A stretch of DNA of 64,000 nucleotides from Pontibacter roseus DSM 17521. Lineage in GTDB: Bacteria; Bacteroidota; Bacteroidia; Cytophagales; Hymenobacteraceae. The notes beneath the pieces are model-generated. The model had not been told where the DNA came from and made no database searches. It saw only the letters and a list, made by a program, of their open reading frames with translations. Numbering within the stretch: the stretch's first letter is position 1; each line of letters begins with the position of its first letter. The position numbers and the translations under genes were made by a program. The stretch spans positions 461,432-525,431 of the forward strand of contig NZ_KB890766.1 in NCBI RefSeq assembly GCF_000373265.1, in the 5' to 3' direction. Below, one piece after another: positions 46,176-53,872 of the stretch.

Positions 46176-47441
46176 ATGACTCAAAAGCCTAATACCATGA
46201 AAGACGAAATACTGAACCATCTAAACGACCCCGGGCAGCTCGAGAGGTTGTACCGAACCAACAAAGCACCGTTCAAGCGGGAGTTCAGCACGCTATACCC
46301 TGAACTGAGAGGCAACTCCCTGGCCGATTTCTGGAACGAAAGGCTGTACTACGAAAGTGATGAGATAAACTGGGGGACAGGCAGGGAGCTGTGGTTCGTG
46401 GTTGTCGCTTCACTCATCGCTGGTTTGATTGCCAAAATACCGGCCATGTTCCAGATAAACGAAGAGTTCTTCTACCCTAGGAATATTGGCTTCATCTTTC
46501 TGCCGCTCCTCACGGCCTACTTTGCCTGGAAAAACAACTTGCCCACCAGACAAGTTGCCATACTCTATGGCGTAATGCTGATTTCTCTCGTCTACATCAA
46601 CTTCCTGCCTGTCTCCACCACAAGCGATACCCTGGTGCTGGCCTGCATCCATTTACCCTTGCTGCTGTGGGTGCTCCTGGGGGCCGCCTATGTAGGCCGA
46701 AACCTCTCGGATTATACCCGGCGGCTCGACTACCTCAGGTATAACGGCGACCTGATTGTGATGACGACCCTCATCCTGATTGCAGGCGGCATTATGACAG
46801 GGCTCACCATTGGGTTGTTTGCCTTGATTGGGTTCCAGATTGAGCAGTTCTATTTTGAGTACGTCGCCATTTTCGGGCTGGCAGCTGCGCCTATCGTAGG
46901 TACCTACCTCACCCAGACCAACCCGCAGCTGGTAAACAAGGTCTCTCCGGTTATCGCTAAGATTTTCAGCCCGCTGGTTTTAATCATGCTGGTGATATAC
47001 CTGGGCGCCATCGTCTATTCCGGGAAAGACCCCTACAACGACAGGGAGTTCCTGATTATCTTCAACCTGCTGCTGATTGGGGTGATGGCCATCATTTTCT
47101 TCTCGGTGGCAGAAGGCTCCAAAACAGGCAGGAACACGACGGCTACCTGGGTGCTGTTCCTTTTGTCATCTGTAACGATTGTGGTGAATGGAATAGCCTT
47201 GTCGGCCATTCTGTTCCGGATAGCGGAGTGGGGCATTACCCCCAACAGGCTGGCCGTAATGGGCAGCAACCTGCTGATGCTGCTGAACCTGCTCTTCATT
47301 ACAGTACAGCTTTTCAAGTCACTCACCAGGAAATCCGATATCGCGGCGGTTGGCAAATCCATCGCCCTCTTCCTGCCCATCTACTGCGCCTGGGCAATTG
47401 TCGTGATTTTCCTCTTCCCCTTGATTTTCAGCTTTGCATAA
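46176..47441 (+). CDS. DUF4153 family membrane protein
   Basis: 421 residues from the ATG at 46176 (MTQKPNTMKDEIL); the ATG at 46197 is an equal alternative. A soluble head of about 60 residues (DPGQLERLYRTNKAPFKREFSTLYPEL) precedes about 10-11 hydrophobic helices. GRNLSDYTRRLDYLRYNGDLIVMTTLILIAGGI and FEYVAIFGLAAAPIVGTYLTQTNP are typical of the DUF4153 family. Function is unknown. It lies in the cluster of small membrane proteins under the presumed winged-helix control. Confidence 0.8.
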   Translation: MTQKPNTMKDEILNHLNDPGQLERLYRTNKAPFKREFSTLYPELRGNSLADFWNERLYYESDEINWGTGRELWFVVVASLIAGLIAKIPAMFQINEEFFYPRNIGFIFLPLLTAYFAWKNNLPTRQVAILYGVMLISLVYINFLPVSTTSDTLVLACIHLPLLLWVLLGAAYVGRNLSDYTRRLDYLRYNGDLIVMTTLILIAGGIMTGLTIGLFALIGFQIEQFYFEYVAIFGLAAAPIVGTYLTQTNPQLVNKVSPVIAKIFSPLVLIMLVIYLGAIVYSGKDPYNDREFLIIFNLLLIGVMAIIFFSVAEGSKTGRNTTATWVLFLLSSVTIVVNGIALSAILFRIAEWGITPNRLAVMGSNLLMLLNLLFITVQLFKSLTRKSDIAAVGKSIALFLPIYCAWAIVVIFLFPLIFSFA

Positions 47442-47479
47442 TCCCTTACAGACAATAAAATTTTAACCATAAGAAATTT

Positions 47480-47794
47480 ATGAACAACGAATCAAGTGCC
47501 TCAGAGTTGAGAATCAATCCTTTGACCATCATCAGCTGGATTTTTGGACTGCTCTTTTTCGCAGCCGGTTTTGTGAACACGTTTTGGGGAGGCGACACGG
47601 GCTTCGGGATTTTCATCATCCTGCTTTCGCTCGTGTACTTCCTTCCCGTGAATGACATCTTGAAGAAAATGGTAGGCTTCACTATACCTAGAATGAGGAT
47701 AGTGAAAATCGTGCTGGGCATCTTCATCATTTGGGCCACGATGGGAGTAGGGGATTTACCCGACAAAGTAGAAATGATGCTGATGGATTTGTAA
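47480..47794 (+). CDS. Small three-helix membrane protein (paralogue 1)
   Basis: 104 residues. ISWIFGLLFFAAGFVNTFWGG, GIFIILLSLVYFLPVNDILKK and MRIVKIVLGIFIIWATMGVGDL form three helices and a short polar end. The gene at 48136 has the same plan (SWI-G-F-G-N, FLILSLLY-P, IKIILGL-IW-T-GV-DL), so the two are paralogues separated by one gene. Function unknown. Confidence 0.7.
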   Translation: MNNESSASELRINPLTIISWIFGLLFFAAGFVNTFWGGDTGFGIFIILLSLVYFLPVNDILKKMVGFTIPRMRIVKIVLGIFIIWATMGVGDLPDKVEMMLMDL

Positions 47795-47842
47795 TGCTAG
47801 AAAACTATTATAATTATATCCTTAACCTAAAACAGAACCATT

Positions 47843-48133
47843 ATGCTTACACACAACAAAAGACTTATCGGTATTATGCTTACAGTAGTGTTTATACTAC
47901 TCATTCCGCTGGTAGCCATGCAGTTCACCGACGAAGTAAACTGGGACGCATTTGATTTCTTGGTCATGGGTGTCCTGCTGTTTGGCACGGGCTTACTCTG
48001 TGAACTGGTCTTGCGAAAGATAAAAAGCCAGGACAATGCACTCGCTGTCATAGCCGTAATCCTAGTGGTGCTCTTCCTCATCTGGGCTGAGCTTGCAGTT
48101 GGTATATTTGGGTCACCATTCGCCGGAAGCTAA
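47843..48133 (+). CDS. Small three-helix membrane protein, different family
   Basis: 96 residues. LIGIMLTVVFILLIPLVAMQFTDEVNW, FDFLVMGVLLFGTGLLCELVLRK and ALAVIAVILVVLFLIWAELAVGIFG. The short conserved TDEVNWDAFDF between helices 1 and 2 recurs in similar Bacteroidota proteins found beside DUF4153-type genes. Unknown function; 2 bases before the next ATG, so surely co-transcribed. Confidence 0.72.
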   Translation: MLTHNKRLIGIMLTVVFILLIPLVAMQFTDEVNWDAFDFLVMGVLLFGTGLLCELVLRKIKSQDNALAVIAVILVVLFLIWAELAVGIFGSPFAGS

Positions 48134-48135
48134 AC

Positions 48136-48417
48136 ATGAACACTATGAAAGACAACGTTATGACACTGAACATTACCAGCTGGATACTGGGTATAGTTAT
48201 TTTCGCGATTGGTGTACTGAACCTGGTTTTGGTACATCCCGTTCCGGGGCTGGTTTTCCTGATTCTATCCTTGCTCTACATCCCACAGACCGATGCACAA
48301 CTCAGGGGGAAACTCGGCTTTTCGATTCCGCTTGCTATAAAGATAATCCTGGGTCTGGTGAGTATCTGGTTCACGCTGGGTGTGAGCGACCTGGGCGACA
48401 TGCTTGACAAATTGTAA
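48136..48417 (+). CDS. Small three-helix membrane protein (paralogue 2)
   Basis: 93 residues, paralogue of the protein at 47480. TSWILGIVIFAIGVLNLVLV, LVFLILSLLYIPQTDAQLRGK, LAIKIILGLVSIWFTLGVSDLGDML. It ends the cluster; the terminator lies at 48532. Confidence 0.7.
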   Translation: MNTMKDNVMTLNITSWILGIVIFAIGVLNLVLVHPVPGLVFLILSLLYIPQTDAQLRGKLGFSIPLAIKIILGLVSIWFTLGVSDLGDMLDKL

Positions 48418-48531
48418 AGGTATAGGGGACAGCAGCCGATTCAGGCAAACGGAGGTATGGATTTCCTCAGAACCCGTTGGAGGTGACACCTATACCTGCT
48501 GCGCCTCTTGAACAATATACAATTAACTGAC

Positions 48532-48567
48532 TGAAAAGCCCCTCAGCCCAAGAGGAGGGGCTTTTCA
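48532..48567 (+). terminator. Terminator of the membrane-protein cluster
   Basis: A 13-bp stem (48532-48544 with 48555-48567) with a 10-base loop, followed by a TTTT run. Confidence 0.85.
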
Positions 48568-48807
48568 TTTTAGTAGGTACTGTCAGTCATCAATCTATTC
48601 CAAGGTATGCAGTTGCCACTGAGCCATACCTGCAGAAGGCGAGCAGTAGGTTTACTGAACTACAAACTCTTTGAAAGCCTGCGCAGCAAGCCAGGTATAG
48701 TCCGATGGACAACAGAGCTGGTAGAATGAAGCGAACGAACAACCTGATTGTGTACACCAGAAAGACAAAAAAGCAGGATGTGCGTTATAAGGAGAAACAG
48801 GTATACT

Positions 48808-49770
48808 ATGAATTCTCCATGGCCCCCGCTTGCTTTCTCCGAAGCTAAAGACACGTACGAGACCCTGCACCTGTGGACGCAGATAGCAGGGAAAATACGC
48901 CTATCCAAAATGCACTGGATAAACCATTCCTGGCATGTCGCCCTATATGTGACGCCTACGGGCCTGTCTACTGGCGCCATACCTGACCAGGAGAAATACT
49001 TTCAACTCGACTTCGATTTCACAAAGCACCAACTGCAGGTCAGCACCAGCACGGGTGAGGCTCACAGCATCAGCCTGCAGGAGCTGTCAGTGGCCTCTTG
49101 CTACGAGAAGACATTACAAGCTCTGCGTGCGTTTGATATTCAAGTGAATATTCACGAAGTGCCGAATGAACTGGAAAATCCGATTCCTTTTCCAAAGGAT
49201 TTCCAGCATGCCACCTATCATCCGGCGCATGCTGCAGCGCTCCACCAGGTGCTGATGCAAAGCCACAAAGTCCTCACCGAGTTTCGCGCCGCTTTCCAAG
49301 GCAAATGTAGTCCGGTCCATTTCTTCTGGGGGAGCTTTGACTTGGCCGTGTCCCGCTTCTCCGGTCGCGATGCGCCCAAGCATCCGGGAGGGGTGCCCAA
49401 CCTTCCTGATTGGGTGGCACAGGATGCCTATTCAAAAGAAGTGTGCAGTTGCGGCTTTTGGCCAGGGAATGAGGCCTTTCCCAAGGCAGCGTATTACAGC
49501 TACATCTATCCGGAGCCAGAGGGGTATAAAGAAGCAGACATAACACCCAAACAGGCATACTACGAGGCACAACTGCGGGAATACATTCTACCCTATGAGG
49601 CGGTGCAGCAGGCCGACGACCCTGCAGGTATGCTTATGGATTTCTTGCAGAGCACCTATGAAGCAGCGGCAAATCTGGCAAAGTGGGACAGGGAAGCACT
49701 GGAAACAATAAATTTCAGCAAGGGGAGCAAAGGGGTCAGGAACGCTTACAAACAGACAAAAGGAGAATAG
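48808..49770 (+). CDS. DUF5996 family protein
   Basis: 320 residues from the ATG at 48808 (MNSPWPPLAFSEAKDTYETLHLW). The frame is open upstream, but the sequence there is not family-like. Matches to DUF5996 (PF19459) are WTQIAGKIRLSKMHWINHSWHVALYVTPTGLSTGAIP, FDFTKHQLQV, VHFFWGSFDLAVSRFSGRDAP and CSCGFWPGNEAFPKAAYYSYIYPEP. It is soluble and cytoplasmic by sequence. Conserved His, Cys and Trp positions suggest an enzyme or binding protein, but the role is unknown. An AGGTATA word sits 8 bases before the start. Confidence 0.82.
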   Translation: MNSPWPPLAFSEAKDTYETLHLWTQIAGKIRLSKMHWINHSWHVALYVTPTGLSTGAIPDQEKYFQLDFDFTKHQLQVSTSTGEAHSISLQELSVASCYEKTLQALRAFDIQVNIHEVPNELENPIPFPKDFQHATYHPAHAAALHQVLMQSHKVLTEFRAAFQGKCSPVHFFWGSFDLAVSRFSGRDAPKHPGGVPNLPDWVAQDAYSKEVCSCGFWPGNEAFPKAAYYSYIYPEPEGYKEADITPKQAYYEAQLREYILPYEAVQQADDPAGMLMDFLQSTYEAAANLAKWDREALETINFSKGSKGVRNAYKQTKGE

Positions 49771-49927
49771 ATTTCAAATTTCCCTGCCCGTTGTTGAAGG
49801 TATAGGCCCGCTAAGGGATTATTCGGGACAGGATTTCCGTTGCTTCCATGCGACAAGTCACACAGATAGGACTTGACTAGATTGAGTAGAAAAACCATCT
49901 ATAAAAACAGTTTAGCTATTAGTGTTT

Positions 49928-50878
49928 ATGGCCTGCCAGGTAGATTTTAAAGGCGAGAAAGTGGTGTCTGTAGAAGGTGGTCAGACCTTGTTGCAAGCAT
50001 CACTGGCTGCCGGTATACCCCATTACCACGCCTGTGGCGGGAAAGGGCAATGTACTACCTGCCGCGTACTGGTAGTGGAAGGGCAGGAGAAGCTGACGCC
50101 GCCCACAAGCTACGAGCGCGCCATCCGGAACGTGAAGAAGTTCCCGGATATCGTACGGCTGGCTTGCCAATCTTATGTAACCGGCGAAGGGGTGGAGGTG
50201 CGTCGGTTGATTCGTGACGAAACAGACCGCTATATTTTTATAGACAGCCAGGAGGACAGCACCATGACCGTGATGGGAGAACGGCGCAAGCTGGCGCTTT
50301 TCTTCATCGACATTCGCAGCTTTACCCCCTTCATAGAGGCCAATCTTCCCTTCGATGTCATCCACATCATGCGAAGGATTTTTGGGCTCTTTCGTAATGC
50401 CATCGCCTTGTACCAAGGCGAAATCATCGATACGTCTGGGGACGGGCTGTACGCGGTTTTTGGGCTTAACAGCCGCATCAAGAAAGCAACTGAGTCGGCT
50501 GTGCTGGCAGGCCTGAAAATTCTGGAAGATATCAAAATCTTCAACAACACCTACATGCGACCCTACTTCAACCATACCTTTGAGGTAGGTATAGGCGTGC
50601 ACGTGGGAAATGTGATTGTGGGGAATGTGGGCATTGGTATAAGTAATAACCTCACGGTGATGGGCTTTCCGGTGAATATAGCCGCCCGGTTGCAGGCAGC
50701 CACCAAGGAGCTCGACAATAGCTTTGTGATTTCAGCCATTGCGTATCGCTTGCTTCGGAACCCGCCGTATGCCGTAGGTTGCAATTACCTGAACCTAAAG
50801 GGTGTCAGCAATGCCTACGAGGTCAAGCTGATAGGAAAACCCTACGAGGTAAAACAAGGAAAAGAAGGTCTTGGCTAG
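49928..50878 (+). CDS. 2Fe-2S ferredoxin - class III nucleotide cyclase fusion
   Basis: 316 residues from the ATG at 49928 (MACQVDFKGEKV); a GTG two codons earlier is possible. Residues 1-95 are a ferredoxin domain with C36, C42, C45 and C80, a C-x5-C-x2-C...C pattern that should bind [2Fe-2S]. Residues about 120-300 are a class III adenylate/guanylate cyclase domain. The metal-binding Asp residues are D128 (FFIDIRSFT) and D172 (DTSGDGLYAVFG), and the transition-state residues lie in GFPVNIAARLQ. There is no membrane helix. A redox-gated cyclic-nucleotide output is an inference from the architecture. Whether it makes cAMP or cGMP cannot be read safely. Confidence 0.88.
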   Translation: MACQVDFKGEKVVSVEGGQTLLQASLAAGIPHYHACGGKGQCTTCRVLVVEGQEKLTPPTSYERAIRNVKKFPDIVRLACQSYVTGEGVEVRRLIRDETDRYIFIDSQEDSTMTVMGERRKLALFFIDIRSFTPFIEANLPFDVIHIMRRIFGLFRNAIALYQGEIIDTSGDGLYAVFGLNSRIKKATESAVLAGLKILEDIKIFNNTYMRPYFNHTFEVGIGVHVGNVIVGNVGIGISNNLTVMGFPVNIAARLQAATKELDNSFVISAIAYRLLRNPPYAVGCNYLNLKGVSNAYEVKLIGKPYEVKQGKEGLG

Positions 50879-51055
50879 CCTGATTTTACCTCTTGCACTC
50901 TACGCGCACCTGCTTTAGAGCCTTTCCCCAACTCACCACATGGGTCAGTCAGGCTATAGTGAAGTACTTGAAGACATATTGAACGTAGCGTCTGGCCACT
51001 AAGCTCGTAGTACAAGTATAGGGTTTTAGAACCGTTTCACTCACACAATCACTAC

Positions 51056-52033
51056 ATGAACCAACTGAGAGGAATACACCACGTCACAGCCATCACCAGC
51101 AGCGCAGAAAAGAACTATGACTTTTTCACGAACGTGCTAGGTATGCGCCTGGTGAAAAAGACAGTCAACCAAGACGATATACAGACCTATCATCTGTTTT
51201 TTGCCGATGACAAAGGGAGCCCCGGTACAGACATGACTTTCTTTGACTTCCCAGGCATTCCGAAAGGGGTGCACGGCACCAATGAGATTTCCAAGACATC
51301 CTTCCGGGTCCCGACAGATGCAGCTCTAAGCTATTGGGAAAAGCGGTTTGACCGTCTGGAAGTTAAACACACCGGAATCAAAGAACAGTTTGGCAAGAAA
51401 GCACTCTCTTTTGTCGATTTTGAGGACCAGCAATACCAATTGATTTCAGACGAATTGGATAAGGGGGTGGCGCCCGGCATACCTTGGCAGAAAGGCCCGG
51501 TTCCGCTGGAGCATGCCATTAGGGGACTCGGCCCTGTTTTTGTGCGCATATCCCAATTTGATGCCTTGAAAGGGATATTCGAGAAAGTGCTTCTATTCAA
51601 AGAGACTGCGCAAGAAGGAGCGTTTCATCTATTTGAAATGGGGGAGGGTGGAAACGGTGCCTCCGTGATAGTAGAAGACAACCCCAATCTGCGGCAGGCC
51701 CAGCAGGGTTTTGGCACGGTCCACCATGCGGCATTCAGGGTAGCAGACCGAGCCGTGCTAGACGAGTGGACCGAATGGATGAGCCAGGTAGGGCTTCCTA
51801 CATCGGGTTACGTCAACCGCCACTTCTTCGAGTCCTTGTACACCCGGGTCGCGCCACAGATTCTATTTGAATTGGCCACAGATGGCCCCGGTTTCATGGG
51901 GGATGAGCCCTACGAAACGCTTGGGGAGAAACTATCCTTGCCTCCCTTCCTAGAGCCGAAACGGGCACAAATAGAAAAACTAGTACGCCCGATTGACACC
52001 ATGAGAAGCACTAAGGAATTTACTAAGGAATAA
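51056..52033 (+). CDS. VOC-family ring-cleaving dioxygenase
   Basis: 325 residues in two vicinal-oxygen-chelate halves. First half: LRGIHHVTAITSSAEKNYDFFTNVLGMRLVKKTVNQDD and TDMTFFDFPG. Second half: FGTVHHAAFRVADRAVLDEW. The likely Fe2+ ligands are His in GIHHVT, His in VHHAAF and Glu in LFELATDGPGFMGDE. The close family cleaves hydroquinones or similar aromatic rings and includes the MhqO/MhqA-type enzymes of quinone stress. It is soluble and cytoplasmic. No regulator or partner gene is adjacent. Confidence 0.85.
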   Translation: MNQLRGIHHVTAITSSAEKNYDFFTNVLGMRLVKKTVNQDDIQTYHLFFADDKGSPGTDMTFFDFPGIPKGVHGTNEISKTSFRVPTDAALSYWEKRFDRLEVKHTGIKEQFGKKALSFVDFEDQQYQLISDELDKGVAPGIPWQKGPVPLEHAIRGLGPVFVRISQFDALKGIFEKVLLFKETAQEGAFHLFEMGEGGNGASVIVEDNPNLRQAQQGFGTVHHAAFRVADRAVLDEWTEWMSQVGLPTSGYVNRHFFESLYTRVAPQILFELATDGPGFMGDEPYETLGEKLSLPPFLEPKRAQIEKLVRPIDTMRSTKEFTKE

Positions 52034-52042
52034 AAAAAGGTA

Positions 52043-52064
52043 TGGCTAGCCATCAAGCTAGCCA
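52043..52064 (-). terminator. Hairpin between the dioxygenase and SulP genes
   Basis: 8-bp perfect stem (TGGCTAGC/GCTAGCCA) with a 6-base loop. On the minus strand it is followed, 5 bases later, by a seven-T run, so it probably ends the SulP transcript. Confidence 0.5.
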
Positions 52065-52088
52065 GGAAGCATGAAGTGAAGTCTCGAA

Positions 52089-53864
52089 TCAATGTTGAGC
52101 AGGCGCTGCTTCATCTTCCAGCAGCCAGGCTTCTGCGTCAACCACCGCGTTATGCGTGGAGAGTCCGAGAACAGGTTCTACCTTGAAAGCTTTTACCGGC
52201 CCGTTTATACGCAGTTTGTCGGAGTTCATCACCTCCCGGTATACCTGTTCGCTGACCCCGGTCAAGTATAGCTTTCCTTTCTGGCTCTGTAACAGGCTGG
52301 AGTAGTCTGCCAGTACAGAAATGAGGGTGGCTCCCAGGTGCGTGCGTCCTCTCAGGCGCAGTATAACCACGGGGTTTTCAACGTTACCTGGTTTTGGCAG
52401 CAGATGCTCCAAGGTCCTGGCGCCTGCATAAAACAGGTTCCCATACACATTGAGTACCGTCACCTGATTCCCTGTCAACTTTTTGGGAGGCGTATGTTCT
52501 TCTATTTTCCCATCCGAACGCTTTCGAAGTTCCACTAAGGATACTTCAGTGGACGAACGGGTCACGAAAAGGAAAGCGGAGAGGAGCACGCCTATACCTA
52601 CCGCAGTAGGTATAGGCAGAATCAGGGTGGCCCCAAAGGTAACTCCCCCTGCGAGCAATGACGGCCACGATTTCCAGCCGGAATTCCAGGTAGAGACAAT
52701 ATCAGAAAGCTTGATGCTCCGGATACCGGCCAGTATGAGCATGGCACCCAGAGAAGGCATGGCGGTATGAGCCACTATACTTGACAGCGCAACAACAATC
52801 AGAGTCATCGAAAGCCCTGAGAAAATGACCGACCATCTGGTTTGTGCCCTGGCCAGCACATTGACGGCAGTGGTGCCTAACGAGCCACCTACTGGAAGCC
52901 CCTGAAAAAAACCGCTCGCCATATTACCAACCCCCTGCGCCACGAAATCACGCGAGGTGCTGGTGCTCTGGCCATTTTTGTTTGGAACGTTCTGGCTGAC
53001 ACCGGCTCCCTGTATGAGAATGACAATCGCTACCGCCATAGCCCCGGTTATGATGTCCATATTGATAGCAGAAAAAGGCGGTACGGCCAGTCTAGGGAAG
53101 CCACCGGTGATGTCACCGACATCCTGCACTACTTTTACATCTTCCAGCCCTACTATAAAGACAATCAGTGACGGGATGGCGATGGCAATCAAGGCAAAGA
53201 ACTTCTTAAGCGGGGTTTTTTGCAGGAAGATGGCAAGCAATATGGTTAATGCAGCCATTGAGGTGGTAGGCAAATGCACCTGATTTATATGCCATAGCAG
53301 ATTAAATGTCCTGACAATGCTGTTGCTCCCGCTAGCTTCATAACCTGTAGCAGTCGGGAGTTGGCTCATGACCAACAGCACTGAGATGCCGGTCAGGAAA
53401 CCAGTCATCACCGAGAATGAAACAAACCGTGTCAAACGTCCCATACCTAGCAGCCCCATTGCCGCCTGAAAAACCCCGATAAGCACTACCAGCAGAAAAA
53501 ATACCTTCGACCGCTCCTCCGCCGGTAAACTACCCAACGTCTGGCCCGCCATGATTGCCGAAGCGCTGGTTGCGGTAATCACCATCAGTTGCGTGCTAGA
53601 AAAAAGGCCTCCTACCAATGGTCCCGCTATACAGGCGTAGAGACCGTAGATGGGGTTCACGCCGGCCAGCAAGCCATTCGCCATACCATCTGGCAGACTG
53701 CTGACGGCGGTAGTCAACCCGGCGATGCCGTCCTGCTGGAGTTTGTTGCGTGGCGGTACTTTTCTGGAGGCGTTTTGAACCGCATCGCGCAGCACGGTGA
53801 GACCGGGCAGATGAAATTCCTCGTCTGTCGTTGTGTCCTTGTCCTCAGTAGAAGTTTCCCGCAT
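52089..53864 (-). CDS. SulP family anion transporter with STAS domain
   Basis: 591 residues from the ATG at 53864 (MRETSTEDKDTTTDEEF). After an acidic head come about 12-14 membrane segments of the SLC26/SulP fold (DGIAGLTTAVSSLPDGMANGLLAGVNPIYGLYACIAGPLVGGLFSSTQLM; VAQGVGNMASGFFQGLPVGGSLGTTAVN). A C-terminal STAS domain (about 465-570) carries VVILRLRGRTHLGATLISVL. It moves sulfate or another anion across the inner membrane. Two bases separate the upstream sulfatase stop from the TTG extension, so it is the last gene of the sulfatase operon. An inverted pair of the AGGTATA word lies within it at about 52590-52616. Confidence 0.9.
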   Translation of the reverse strand: MRETSTEDKDTTTDEEFHLPGLTVLRDAVQNASRKVPPRNKLQQDGIAGLTTAVSSLPDGMANGLLAGVNPIYGLYACIAGPLVGGLFSSTQLMVITATSASAIMAGQTLGSLPAEERSKVFFLLVVLIGVFQAAMGLLGMGRLTRFVSFSVMTGFLTGISVLLVMSQLPTATGYEASGSNSIVRTFNLLWHINQVHLPTTSMAALTILLAIFLQKTPLKKFFALIAIAIPSLIVFIVGLEDVKVVQDVGDITGGFPRLAVPPFSAINMDIITGAMAVAIVILIQGAGVSQNVPNKNGQSTSTSRDFVAQGVGNMASGFFQGLPVGGSLGTTAVNVLARAQTRWSVIFSGLSMTLIVVALSSIVAHTAMPSLGAMLILAGIRSIKLSDIVSTWNSGWKSWPSLLAGGVTFGATLILPIPTAVGIGVLLSAFLFVTRSSTEVSLVELRKRSDGKIEEHTPPKKLTGNQVTVLNVYGNLFYAGARTLEHLLPKPGNVENPVVILRLRGRTHLGATLISVLADYSSLLQSQKGKLYLTGVSEQVYREVMNSDKLRINGPVKAFKVEPVLGLSTHNAVVDAEAWLLEDEAAPAQH

Positions 53865-53872
53865 TGTCAAAC

